Source: Phormidium sp. OSCR (GTDB lineage Bacteria > Cyanobacteriota > Cyanobacteriia > Cyanobacteriales > Geitlerinemataceae). From it: a DNA stretch of 34,998 nt. The notes beneath the pieces are model-generated. The model searched no databases, was not told the DNA's origin, and saw nothing but the letters and a program-made list of their open reading frames with translations. The stretch is taken from positions 1 through 34,998 of the forward strand of contig LJZT01000043.1 of assembly GCA_001314905.1 (NCBI GenBank). The letters run 5' to 3'. This document shows, one piece after another, positions 1 to 8,375 of this stretch. The position numbers were made by a program, and so were the translations under genes. How positions within the stretch are numbered: the first letter of the stretch is position 1; each line of letters begins with the position of its first letter.

Positions 1-2
1 GG

Positions 3-77
3 ACGGGGTTTCGGGGCAAAAATGCTCTGGGGCTAGACAAACCTGATGAAGCAAGAATCCCCCGTTATAATCTTTGA
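3..77 (+). CDS. C-terminal end of an IS200/IS605-type TnpB (partial, cut by window edge)
   Basis: The frame open from the left edge reads ...GLDKPDEARIPRYNL and stops at 75-77. A short tail of this type (EARIP or KQESP-like), running into a GC-rich hairpin followed by GAGTGTCA, is what I recall of tnpB genes in cyanobacterial IS200/IS605-family elements, where the last codons overlap the right-end structure. TnpB is an RNA-guided nuclease of the RuvC type. Only about 24 residues lie in the window and none of the catalytic residues is visible, so the identification rests on the tail and the hairpin. Whether the gene is intact to the left cannot be told. Confidence 0.5.
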   Translation, partial: TGFRGKNALGLDKPDEARIPRYNL

Positions 78-97
78 TTTAACGGCGGGAGTGTCAA
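59..97 (+). mobile_element. Right-end hairpin of an IS200/IS605-like element
   Basis: CCGTTA at 62-67 pairs with TAACGG at 80-85. Inside it AATC (69-72) pairs with GATT (76-79) around a TTT loop, and outside it CCC (59-61) pairs with GGG (87-89) past one bulged C. The stem therefore has 13 pairs with two single-base bulges. It is followed by AGTGTCAA, the usual context of the right end in these elements. The same sequence would form the 3' end of the guide RNA made from the tnpB 3' end. The exact cleavage point is inferred to be close to position 96. Confidence 0.55.
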
Positions 98-402
98 ATC
101 CACCTGGTTTTACAGCGCGGGGGTTCTCGCGACATCAGCGAAAGGGACGAAGTCCAGCGATGGCCATCGGCCTGTACTATTGCCCCTTATCAACCGAGGA
201 AATCCTTTGCATGAGAGGGGTTCAATATATCTCCTCTTAGCAGACTGGCGCTCCCAAATCCCACGGCCCAAATTCAGGGGAACCGGGCCTGCCTTGACTC
301 ATTTTAGGGGCCGGCGAGTTCACCTATTTTCAGCAATTGGCTAAACTATAGAGAGAAATTCGCCAAGTTAAGCGGGAGAGTTGCCCCGATTCGCATACAT
401 CT
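98..402. other. Intergenic stretch between the IS end and the VOC gene
   Basis: No convincing gene. The reading frame from 46 to 240 begins inside the IS hairpin and has no recognisable content, so I treat it as chance. No clear paired promoter hexamers were found upstream of the gene at 403. Confidence 0.4.
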
Positions 403-978
403 ATGGTTGAACTTGTTTTGAGTGTACTGATTTCCCCGAGTCTGTTTGCTGCCCTACCGTTAATGGATACCCTGTTTTCGACTCAGGGCATTATGGTGAT
501 GTTGTTGGGGGCCTATGCCGTCGCCATGTGGATGTTTCTCACGAGCGCCCCGAAGGTGCATACAGTGATGGTTTCGGATCTGGCGATCGCCCAGCAGTTT
601 TATGAAGGTGAGCTACGACTCCCGGCGGCGGAAGTTCCCCTCCATTACTATTACAACTATGATCAAACCCTGGGTGCAGCAGCAGTTGATCCGCTTTATT
701 TGTCGGCAGACTTTGGTCCCTCGCGCCCGACTGCTGAACCCGAAGGGTTGTGGTATCAACTGAAAAAGAATGCCCAATTGCATGTCATCGCCGGGGCCAG
801 TCTAGGGCGACAGAATCGCCAACGTCATGTCTGTTTTGATCGTGACTGTCTCGAAGAAGTGCTGTTACAGGCCCAACGTCAGGGAGCGAAATATAAGATC
901 CGCAGTGAAAAACCCCTGAATTTCCTCTTAAAAGACCTTCAGGGGAATATCATCGAAATGGTGGAAGCCAAAGCCTAG
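403..978 (+). CDS. Glyoxalase/VOC-like protein with an N-terminal membrane segment
   Basis: 191 residues. Residues 1-47 are hydrophobic, with a probable membrane helix at about 28-47. From residue 50 the chain looks like one vicinal-oxygen-chelate module: KVHTVMVSDLAIAQQFYEGEL begins with a possible metal ligand His53, HVCFDRDCLEEVL carries His142, and the end (LKDLQGNIIEMVE) carries Glu185 at the place where glyoxalase-fold proteins have the last ligand. The YYYNYDQTLG segment follows the first strand. This suggests a membrane-anchored, single-domain member of the glyoxalase/dioxygenase superfamily. The substrate is not predictable. It converges on ribBA with a 16-nt gap. Confidence 0.7.
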   Translation: MVELVLSVLISPSLFAALPLMDTLFSTQGIMVMLLGAYAVAMWMFLTSAPKVHTVMVSDLAIAQQFYEGELRLPAAEVPLHYYYNYDQTLGAAAVDPLYLSADFGPSRPTAEPEGLWYQLKKNAQLHVIAGASLGRQNRQRHVCFDRDCLEEVLLQAQRQGAKYKIRSEKPLNFLLKDLQGNIIEMVEAKA

Positions 979-994
979 AGCGCATCTGACCGAG

Positions 995-2686
995 TTAGGT
1001 CAGGTGGTCTGGCTGCACGCGATAGATGTTCTGGGTGGCCCAGTCGGCGCAGATGGCTGAGGGAAATTCTCCGGGGGCCAGGTTGCGCCGGGCCAGTTTC
1101 CCTTTGAGGCTCGTCATGGGATCTTGGCCATTGGCGATGAGAAATTCAAGGGACGCGATCGCCTCCCAGGTGCTGAGGTGATCGAGGATCGACACTAAGG
1201 CTTTGACATAGGGATGATCGGGGTCATCGTACCAGTTGGGTTTAGCCAGATTGGCTTGATCAAAGCCGATATGGAAGGTCAACGCCGAGGGGCCAAACAG
1301 AGCCACGGTCACGGGCCGGGTTTCTTCTTGCAACAGGAGATGATGCTCTCGGGCCAGGTCTTGTAGGTCTTTGAGAAGCTGCGATCGCGCCTCACTGGTT
1401 AGGGATGGCTGCCGAAGTTGCAGAGCCACGGTGGCTAGATAGGTTTGCAGCAACAGATGACCGAGTTTTTTGGCTTTAGTGGCCAGATAGACGGAGTTAT
1501 AGTCGTTGGCTTCGATGAGGAGGGGGACGCGATCGACCACTTCGATACCATAGCCCCGCAGTCCGGCGATTTTACGAGGATTGTTGGTAATCAGGCGAAT
1601 TTGGCGCACGCCTAGGTCATTGAGCATTTGCGCCCCAACGCCGTAATTGCGCAAATCTGGGGGGAAGCCGAGGCGTTCGTTGGCTTCGACGGTATCGAGT
1701 CCCATGTCTTGCAAGGAATAGGCTTTGAGCTTGTTAATTAGCCCAATTCCCCGTCCTTCTTGGCGCAAATAGAGGACTACCCCTTCGCCCCGTTGTTCAA
1801 TGGTTTTGAGGGCGGCCTGGAGTTGGAGGCGACAGTCACAACGTAGGGACCCGAGGGCGTCGCCGGTGAGACATTCGGAATGGACGCGCACTAAGACAGG
1901 GCGATCGCCAAAACGGCTCGGATCGCCCTTGACAATGGCCAGATGCTCGGTGTTATCCATCTGGTTACGATAGGCATAGACCTGGAAGTTACCAAATTCC
2001 GACGGAAGGGCGGCGATGGTTTCTCGGGTGATAAAGCGCTCGTTTTGCAGGCGATAGCTAATCAGATCGGCGATACTGATTAGTTTTAGGCGATGAACTT
2101 TGGCGTATTCAATCAGTTCTGGGAGTCGCGCCATGGTTCCGTCGGGGTTCTGGATTTCACAGATGACGCCGGCGGGGTAACGTCCCGCGAGACGGGCTAA
2201 ATCGACTCCCGCTTCCGTATGACCGGCTCGTTTGAGGACTCCCCCTTTCTGGGCGCGTAGGGGAAAGATATGGCCAGGACGGCGCAGGTCTTTGGGTTGG
2301 GTGTTGGGGTCAACGGCGGCGCGAATAGTGCGGGCGCGATCTTCTGCCGAAATTCCCGTCGTGACGCCCAGTTCCGGGGCCGCATCGATACTGACGGTGA
2401 AGGCGGTTTGATTGGCTTCGGTGTTGCTGGTGACCATCAGCGGTAGATCGAGTTCATCTAACCGCTCTTTGGTCATGGCCAGACAGATTAGCCCTCGGGC
2501 TTCGACGGCCATGAAGTTGATCAGTTCGCCGGTGACGGCTTCGGCGGTACAGATGACATCTCCTTCGTTTTCACGATTTTCATCGTCGACGACGACGACA
2601 CACTTTCCGTCACGCAGGTCGGCGAGGGCGTCTTCGATACTGTCGAATTGAAAGGAGCGGTCGGCGTTGGCTTGAGACGATTCCAC
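995..2686 (-). CDS. ribBA: Bifunctional 3,4-dihydroxy-2-butanone-4-phosphate synthase / GTP cyclohydrolase II
   Basis: 563 residues. The N-terminal half is RibB, which makes 3,4-dihydroxy-2-butanone 4-phosphate from ribulose 5-phosphate: acidic metal-site motif [10 protein letters not shown] at 34-43 and the [11 protein letters not shown] motif at about 153-163. The second half is RibA, which opens GTP: the zinc site [14 protein letters not shown] at about 272-285, then [10 protein letters not shown] and the TNNPRKI phosphate-binding segment. Together they supply both precursors of riboflavin. Residues from about 415 to 563 form a C-terminal extension beyond the usual 400-residue fusion. It matches no domain I can name, but long RibBA proteins of this kind are familiar from cyanobacteria. 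It is transcribed away from the small membrane protein at 2840. Confidence 0.96.
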   Translation of the reverse strand: MESSQANADRSFQFDSIEDALADLRDGKCVVVVDDENRENEGDVICTAEAVTGELINFMAVEARGLICLAMTKERLDELDLPLMVTSNTEANQTAFTVSIDAAPELGVTTGISAEDRARTIRAAVDPNTQPKDLRRPGHIFPLRAQKGGVLKRAGHTEAGVDLARLAGRYPAGVICEIQNPDGTMARLPELIEYAKVHRLKLISIADLISYRLQNERFITRETIAALPSEFGNFQVYAYRNQMDNTEHLAIVKGDPSRFGDRPVLVRVHSECLTGDALGSLRCDCRLQLQAALKTIEQRGEGVVLYLRQEGRGIGLINKLKAYSLQDMGLDTVEANERLGFPPDLRNYGVGAQMLNDLGVRQIRLITNNPRKIAGLRGYGIEVVDRVPLLIEANDYNSVYLATKAKKLGHLLLQTYLATVALQLRQPSLTSEARSQLLKDLQDLAREHHLLLQEETRPVTVALFGPSALTFHIGFDQANLAKPNWYDDPDHPYVKALVSILDHLSTWEAIASLEFLIANGQDPMTSLKGKLARRNLAPGEFPSAICADWATQNIYRVQPDHLT

Positions 2687-2839
2687 GGATGTTTTCGCTT
2701 GCTTTAACTAAATCGTTAACTTTCTTTAAGTCTTTTCAGATTGTAGCTCGAAATTGGGGTCTGCTGCGAGGGACTCTCCTGAAGTCTCTGTGAAAATGCG
2801 ATAAGCTCTCAGGTGTAGACCGCAGGACAGGAGAGAAAC

Positions 2840-2974
2840 ATGGAAGTTCCCGCTTGGATGGATTGGGTAGTGGTTGGCTTTGCGATCGCCATTTTGGTTG
2901 GCAGTGGCTTGGTGATGTCCAATGGAGCCATTAAAGCCGAAAAGGAACTCAATTCTAAAGGAAACAAGAAGTAA
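2840..2974 (+). CDS. 44-residue single-pass membrane protein, unrecognised
   Basis: An ATG is preceded six bases upstream by the strong ribosome site AGGAGA. The product starts MEVPAWMDWVVVGFAIAI, has one hydrophobic helix at about residues 8-27, and ends in a lysine-rich tail (KAEKELNSKGNKK), so the N-terminus should be lumenal or periplasmic and the tail cytosolic. The size and layout resemble the small subunits of photosynthetic and NDH-1 complexes, but I do not recognise it as any named one. It is divergent from ribBA, with 153 nt between the start codons. Confidence 0.65.
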   Translation: MEVPAWMDWVVVGFAIAILVGSGLVMSNGAIKAEKELNSKGNKK

Positions 2975-3213
2975 GGCCCCAATGACGTGACCAGGCCGAT
3001 TGACCGAATAGGGTGCATTCTCTGTGACGCAGACTTGTACCCTTTTTTGTTCGCTTTTTGTTCGCTATGTCATACAAAATAGGACATTGTAAATGCTTTA
3101 AAACCAGACTATAAAAGATTCTTTTATTTCGAGTACGTCACGTTTCTATAGTCTTTTCTGGGCTGATGTCAGCAACCGACCAATCAGGGGCGAGGGAAGG
3201 CGTTACCGGTGGA

Positions 3214-3237
3214 GGTCCTGGGCGATCGCCCAAGACC
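3214..3237. repeat. 24-nt palindrome centred on HIP1 (GCGATCGC)
   Basis: TGGGCGATCGCCCA (3219-3232) is perfectly symmetrical, and the flanking GGTC (3214-3217) and GACC (3234-3237) continue the symmetry with one mismatched pair. No T-run follows, so it is not an obvious terminator. Confidence 0.7.
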
Positions 3238-3312
3238 GAGGGCTTAATCGCTTCACGATCTTAAAGTTTAAAGATTTAGTGAAGTTGGTCAATAGCTTAC
3301 AACTTTACATGA

Positions 3313-3318
3313 TATAAT
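3313..3318 (+). promoter_or_regulatory. Candidate -10 element of the diguanylate cyclase gene
   Basis: A consensus TATAAT lies in an AT-rich stretch 123 nt before the first start codon. No matching TTGACA lies at 16-18 nt. The nearest similar hexamer (TTGGTC at 3285) is 22 nt away, so the promoter is only suggested. Confidence 0.3.
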
Positions 3319-3440
3319 GACCATCAAAACTGCCTGATAATATATTAGAGTTATATGACCTGACAACCGTTCTTTCCCAGGGTAGAGAGCGGATAAGTTA
3401 GAGAAATTTCACCCTTTCAGGACGACGAGACTCTAAGGAG

Positions 3441-6400
3441 GTGCAATCAATATCAGCTAACATGAACCTGTCAATTCCTAATCATCCTAGTGGTCAAACT
3501 CAACTACCATCATTGTCGTTCTGTGGAGACTCTTTTGACGCCCAAACACTTGCACTGTGGCAAAGGAATCTGGCGACCTCCATTTTAACCATTCGCGAGT
3601 CATTAGTACTCAGTGAACTGCTTCAGCGGGCGGTTGATGAAGTTTATGCGTTATTGCATCCTGATGCGGTTTTTGTGTCTCGTGGCGATCGCCCTCAATC
3701 GAGTCAGATTATCGCTGAAGCGAGTGCATCTCGTCAATGGTTAAGGCTACAGCGGTGTCTGGATACGCCAACCTTAGATCTCGATTGGTCTGGTCGTACT
3801 TCTGAACCCGAAGTATTGTTGTTAAACGATTACAGGACATTTAATCCTCCACCCTGCTGTCTTGCTCCTGGAAATCAGATCCCTAAGAATCTGGTTGTTT
3901 CCTTGATTGTAAATCAGGAATTTTGGGGACTTTTAATTGTCCAGCATTATGCTTCTTTTCGCCAATGGCAATTTTTTGAAGTAGAGGGACTTAAACTGAT
4001 TGGCTGTCATGTCAGCCAAGGGATTCAGCAGGCTCTTGAACTGGAAAAATATGTCGATATCAACAATCAGAAAAAATCAAAAACAAGCGATAAACAACGT
4101 CTTAGCCATTATCAACCATCAACTGAGGATCGCTCTGAAAGCTGGGAACGTCAACAGTGGCGTTTAGAAAAAGCTCAACGACAGCAAGAAAAAATCCAAA
4201 AAACCATTGAAGAGCAATCAGCAATTTTACGCAGTTTTTATAATTCCTGCCCATTATTGATGGGAGTGGAGGAATTAGTTGATGATGACATCAACATGAT
4301 TTCTTACAATCATGCGAGTCTGTCCGTTTTATTTGAAGAAATTAGCCCGATTTTAGGGCATTCATGTCAAACTGGAGTTGCCGATATTCGACCCTCCTCA
4401 GAGATTTTCCAACTTTGGTTAAGCCGCTATCGTCAAGCTGAAGCTGAACAGCGTCCAATTCAGTTTGAATATCAGTATCAGGCGGATGATAAAACCTATT
4501 GGTTTTTAGCGATTGTCTCATTTCTGGGTTTGTCGCCTCAGCAATATCCCCGATTTTCCTATGTAGTTGAAGATATCAGCGATCGCAAACAGTATGAACT
4601 CGAACTTAAGCAGCTCAAAGAACAGCTTGAGTTGGTCATTCAAGCCGCCTCAGAAGGCTTCTGGGAAATTGACTATCGCAGCAACAGGTTTTATTATTCT
4701 CCCCATTGGAAAGAAATGTTGGGGTATCAAGATCAAGAACTTGACAATTCTGAAAATACCTGGCGCGGGGTGATTGTTCCAGAGGAGTTAGAGGAGGTTT
4801 CAAAACTTTTAGAAGATTATAAAACTGGGAAAATTAATGAATTTATAAAAACAATTCGCTTTATCCATAAGGATGGTTCGATTCGCTATATGTATTGTCG
4901 GGCGATCGCCGTCAAAGAATCATCAGGTCAGGTGGTACGAATTGTTGGCAGTAACTTAGATATTACCAACCTGAAAGAAACAGAAATCGCTCTAAAAGAC
5001 AGCGAAAGAAACTATCGGGCAATTGTCGAAAATAGTGAAGAGGGAATTTGGGTTGTCAATCACAAAGGCGAGACAACCTTTGTCAATCCGAAATTACTGG
5101 AAATGCTCGGATATTCCGAAGATGAGATTTTACATCAATCCTTTCTCAACTTTATAGATGCTGAAAACCAAGAAATTGCCCAAGAACGTTTACAACAGCT
5201 TAATCAAGGGCGTTCTGAAATTCATCTCTCCAAATTCCGACGCAAAGATGGCTCAATCCTCTGGGCGCGAGTATCAGCAACAACCCATTATAACTCAGCA
5301 GGACATCCCTGTGGGTCTATTGGCTTACTCACAGATATGACGCAAATGATTGAATATCAAGAAGCCCTTGAAACCTCCCAGATGCAGTTAAGGGGTGTCT
5401 TAGATAGTTCTCTCGATGGAATGATGGCGTTTCGTTCTGTTCGCGATGAACAGGGTCGAATTATTGACTTTGAATGGCTCTTAAGTAACCAAGCCGCCTG
5501 TGACATGGTGCAACGCTCAAAAGAGGAGTTAATTGGTCGTCGATTACTCGTCGAAATGCCAGGAAATCGGGACGAAGGACTGTTTGATGACTATGTGCAA
5601 GTCGTTGAATCGGGGGCGACGTTGACTCGGCAATTTCGGTATAACCATGAAAGAATGGACCATTGGTTTGAAAACATTGCCGTGAAACTTGGTGATGGCT
5701 TTGTAGTCACCTTCCGTGATGTCACCACAGCCAAAACATCTGAACAACAACTGCAACAGCTCAATCGAGAGTTAGAAGAACGTCTGAAAGACTTAGAACG
5801 GCGGAATCAGGAAATGAAAATCCTGAATGAGGTGAGTGATTTTCTTCAGGCTTGTTTAACGGTTGAGGAAGCTTGTTTAGCCATTAGTAGTTTTGTTGAA
5901 CCTTTATTCCCAAACTGTTCTGGGGCAATTTTCATGGCAAACAACTCTCGTAATCAAGTGAGCCGTGTTGCGATATGGGGTCGTCAATTACAGTCAATCG
6001 ATCAGTTTACACCCCAAGATTGCTGGGCGTTACGACGCGGTGCAGTTCATCATGTTGATCAGAGCTTACAAGGGTTAAAATGCCATCATGTATATGGAAA
6101 TCTGCAAGAATTTTCAACCCTATGTGTCCCGATGATTGCTCAGGGAGAAACCTTGGGTTTACTTTACTTGAACAGTAATAATAAAGCCGAAATCTCGCTA
6201 ATTGAACAGCAATTGGCGCGAACAGTTGCCGAGCAAGTCTCAATGGCGATCGCCAACTTACAACTCCGAGAAACTCTACAACAGCAAAGTATCCGTGATC
6301 CGTTAACGGGTTTATTTAACCGACGCTATCTTGATGAGTTTTTTGACCAAGAAATCCAACGAGCCAGTCGTAACGATCATGGAATTGGCGTGATTATGTT

Positions 6401-6794
6401 AGACATTGACCATTTTAAACGGTTTAATGATACCTATGGTCATGATGCCGGAGATTTTGTGCTGCAACAGGTGGGGCAATTGCTGAGTCGTAGCGTTCGG
6501 GGTTCGGATATTGCCTGTCGCTATGGGGGCGAGGAAATGACCCTCTTATTACCCGAGTCATCCTTAGCCGCAACGGCTCGCCGAGCGGAGGAAGTCTGTC
6601 AGCGGATTCGGGAGCTGAAACTCAATTATAAGAGGGAAGTGTTGCCAAATGTTACCTTATCGTTGGGTGTGGCTTGTTTTCCCGAGCATGGTGTAACTCG
6701 GGCGAGTCTATTACGAGCCGCTGATGAGGCATTATACCGAGCGAAGAAGGGAGGACGAGATCAGGTTATTGTGAGTGAATCATGGGGAATTTAG
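3441..6794 (+). CDS. Multi-sensor diguanylate cyclase (GAF-PAS4-GAF-GGDEF)
   Basis: 1117 residues from a GTG. A GAF-like domain lies at about 55-200, a coiled coil at 234-262, four PAS domains at about 262-385, 395-512, 523-635 and 647-765 (the second and third end in the typical DITNLKETE/DMTQ-type linkers), a coiled coil at 765-800, a second GAF at 800-940 and a GGDEF domain at 948-1114. The active-site loop reads RYGGEEM, with the preceding DIDHFKRFNDTYGHDAGD metal-binding motif. RGSD, five residues before GGEEM, is the inhibitory I-site, so active c-di-GMP synthesis with product inhibition is expected. No membrane segment is seen, so it is probably cytosolic. The start is uncertain: TAAGGAGG directly abuts the GTG, and the first ATG is at 3462. 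Confidence 0.93.
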   Translation: MQSISANMNLSIPNHPSGQTQLPSLSFCGDSFDAQTLALWQRNLATSILTIRESLVLSELLQRAVDEVYALLHPDAVFVSRGDRPQSSQIIAEASASRQWLRLQRCLDTPTLDLDWSGRTSEPEVLLLNDYRTFNPPPCCLAPGNQIPKNLVVSLIVNQEFWGLLIVQHYASFRQWQFFEVEGLKLIGCHVSQGIQQALELEKYVDINNQKKSKTSDKQRLSHYQPSTEDRSESWERQQWRLEKAQRQQEKIQKTIEEQSAILRSFYNSCPLLMGVEELVDDDINMISYNHASLSVLFEEISPILGHSCQTGVADIRPSSEIFQLWLSRYRQAEAEQRPIQFEYQYQADDKTYWFLAIVSFLGLSPQQYPRFSYVVEDISDRKQYELELKQLKEQLELVIQAASEGFWEIDYRSNRFYYSPHWKEMLGYQDQELDNSENTWRGVIVPEELEEVSKLLEDYKTGKINEFIKTIRFIHKDGSIRYMYCRAIAVKESSGQVVRIVGSNLDITNLKETEIALKDSERNYRAIVENSEEGIWVVNHKGETTFVNPKLLEMLGYSEDEILHQSFLNFIDAENQEIAQERLQQLNQGRSEIHLSKFRRKDGSILWARVSATTHYNSAGHPCGSIGLLTDMTQMIEYQEALETSQMQLRGVLDSSLDGMMAFRSVRDEQGRIIDFEWLLSNQAACDMVQRSKEELIGRRLLVEMPGNRDEGLFDDYVQVVESGATLTRQFRYNHERMDHWFENIAVKLGDGFVVTFRDVTTAKTSEQQLQQLNRELEERLKDLERRNQEMKILNEVSDFLQACLTVEEACLAISSFVEPLFPNCSGAIFMANNSRNQVSRVAIWGRQLQSIDQFTPQDCWALRRGAVHHVDQSLQGLKCHHVYGNLQEFSTLCVPMIAQGETLGLLYLNSNNKAEISLIEQQLARTVAEQVSMAIANLQLRETLQQQSIRDPLTGLFNRRYLDEFFDQEIQRASRNDHGIGVIMLDIDHFKRFNDTYGHDAGDFVLQQVGQLLSRSVRGSDIACRYGGEEMTLLLPESSLAATARRAEEVCQRIRELKLNYKREVLPNVTLSLGVACFPEHGVTRASLLRAADEALYRAKKGGRDQVIVSESWGI

Positions 6795-6808
6795 ATATAG
6801 TTAAAATG

Positions 6809-6854
6809 GGGATTAAGATAGGGATTAAGATAGGGATTAAGATAGGGATTAAGA
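6809..6854. repeat. 12-bp tandem repeat, 3.8 copies
   Basis: The unit GGGATTAAGATA starts at 6809, 6821 and 6833 without mismatch, followed by ten more bases of a fourth unit. It sits between the convergent ends of the diguanylate cyclase gene and dcd. Confidence 0.9.
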
Positions 6855-6895
6855 GTAGGCGAGGGCATCCAGACGAGGATACCCCCAGGGGAGAT

Positions 6896-7477
6896 TTAAA
6901 CTCGGGCTAGGGTCACTCGTTCATCTTGATCTTGATATTTGCCTTGGCGATCGTGATAACTGACTGAACAGGGTTCCCCTTCGAGGAATAGCAATTGGAC
7001 AATGCCTTCGTTGGCGTAAAGACGACAATCAGCACTAGATGAATTGGAAAATTCTAGGGTTAAATGACCCTTCCAAGCCGCTTCAGCGGGGGTGAGATTG
7101 GCAATAATTCCGGCTCTAGCATAGGTGCTTTTGCCGATACAGATCACGGTGATGGTACTGGGAATATCTAAGCGTTCTAGGGCAACCCCTAAGCCGTAGG
7201 AATGAGCCGGGAGAATGAAATAGGAGCCATTGTCATCCTCACAGAGACGGGTGGGTTCTAAATTATCGGGGTTGAAGTTTTTAGGATCGACGACGGTTCC
7301 AGGAATGTGACGAAAAATCCGAAACTCCGCCGGAGAGAGGCGAATATCATAGCCAAAACTGCTTAAGCCGTAGGAAATCACCGGCAGATCTCCGACGCGG
7401 CGGACTTGTTGCGGCTCAAAGGGGGAAATCATCCCTTGTTCAGCCATTTGGGCGATCCAAGTGTCGTTTTTAATCAC
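6896..7477 (-). CDS. dcd: dCTP deaminase
   Basis: Converts dCTP to dUTP, the main bacterial route towards dTMP. The family core is clear: GKSTYARAGIIANLTPAEAAWKG followed by HLTLEFSNSS, with the catalytic Glu in TLEFSN and the nucleotide-binding serine/arginine pair in KSTYAR. The start chosen is the GTG at 7477, which gives MIKNDTWIAQMAEQGMISPF. This matches the usual N-terminus and gives 193 residues, the normal length. The frame stays open upstream to a TTG at 7519, which would add 14 proline-rich residues foreign to the family. Neither start has a strong ribosome site. Confidence 0.93.
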   Translation of the reverse strand: MIKNDTWIAQMAEQGMISPFEPQQVRRVGDLPVISYGLSSFGYDIRLSPAEFRIFRHIPGTVVDPKNFNPDNLEPTRLCEDDNGSYFILPAHSYGLGVALERLDIPSTITVICIGKSTYARAGIIANLTPAEAAWKGHLTLEFSNSSSADCRLYANEGIVQLLFLEGEPCSVSYHDRQGKYQDQDERVTLARV

Positions 7478-7734
7478 AATCGGTACAGGTGGAGTTAGAA
7501 GACAGGGGTTAGAGGACAATGGGTTGAATGTCAGCTTTTCACCCTACCCTATTTTGTGAGAGATTGGGCCGGGTTTGGCTGACGCTAATCTCACGAGTCA
7601 GGGTCTAAGGCTGATCGGGGCGATCGCCACCGGGCCGAGACCTCCTCTATACTGAGGAGGGGGAAATCGAGAGATGACATCATCCCCTACATTTTGTTCA
7701 TTTTGTTCATTGTTTCACTGAGGAGACGGGATTT

Positions 7735-8295
7735 GTGAGATTGGTCATTTTAGGAGGACCTGGTGCTGGAAAAGGAACCCAAGGACGGTTACTCTGTGAG
7801 AATCTAGGGATTCCCTGGATTGCCACAGGGGAGATTTTCCGTAAGGCCATCGCCGCTGACACCCCTCTGGGGATTAAAGCGAAACCCTATGTGGAACAGG
7901 GGGAGTTGGTTCCCGATGCGATCGCCATTGAGTTTATCCGCGATCGCCTCAATCAAGCCGACGCCGCCAATGGCTGGCTTCTCGATGGCTACCCTCGCAC
8001 CGCCTTCCAAGCCGAGGAGTTGGATTTTTTACTCCAGGATATGGGCCAACAGCTCGATTGGGCCATTTGGCTCGATGCACCAGTTGAAGTGTTGATGCAG
8101 CGGTCTTTGGAGCGATCGCGCGACGATGACGCTCCCCAGATTGTACGACGACGAATTGACCTATTTCACCAACGCACCATCCCCATTACCGGCTATTACA
8201 AACCCCAGGATAAGCTGCTGCGGATTGACTCCGATCGCCCCCGAGAGGTGGTCCAAGAAGACCTACTAGCCCAGTTAAACGCGCCCCAAGCCTAA
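7735..8295 (+). CDS. adk: Adenylate kinase
   Basis: 186 residues. Catalyses AMP + ATP to 2 ADP in the cytosol. The P-loop [10 protein letters not shown] is at 7-16, the AMP-binding region starts [16 protein letters not shown] at about 31-46, [13 protein letters not shown] holds the AMP-contacting region at about 84, and [15 protein letters not shown] covers the short lid and the catalytic arginines. It is the short-lid type without the zinc insertion, which is usual in cyanobacteria. The GTG start is supported by GAGGAG at 7720-7725, nine bases upstream. argS follows in the same direction after 80 nt, so co-transcription is possible. Confidence 0.97.
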   Translation: MRLVILGGPGAGKGTQGRLLCENLGIPWIATGEIFRKAIAADTPLGIKAKPYVEQGELVPDAIAIEFIRDRLNQADAANGWLLDGYPRTAFQAEELDFLLQDMGQQLDWAIWLDAPVEVLMQRSLERSRDDDAPQIVRRRIDLFHQRTIPITGYYKPQDKLLRIDSDRPREVVQEDLLAQLNAPQA

Positions 8296-8375
8296 CCTCA
8301 GACTCAACCTCACAGCCATTCACAAATCCTACAGCCTTCAGGTATCCTCGATCGCGCCCATCATCCATAGCATCC

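Larger units (their letters stand above)
2975..3440. other. Intergenic region upstream of the sensor diguanylate cyclase
   Basis: 466 nt without a gene. It holds a direct repeat TTTTTGTTCGC (about 3043-3064), a near-perfect 24-nt palindrome centred on a HIP1 octamer (3214-3237), a good TATAAT at 3313-3318, and an AT-rich stretch to about 3360. The long leader leaves room for regulation of the downstream gene. Confidence 0.5.

Noticed and set aside
46-240. 64-codon frame starting inside the IS hairpin
   Set aside because: The first codons are the IS right end read out of the tnpB frame, and the rest has no recognisable pattern.
2687-2839. FMN riboswitch in front of ribBA
   Set aside because: I looked for the conserved FMN aptamer core in this 150-nt leader and could not find it.
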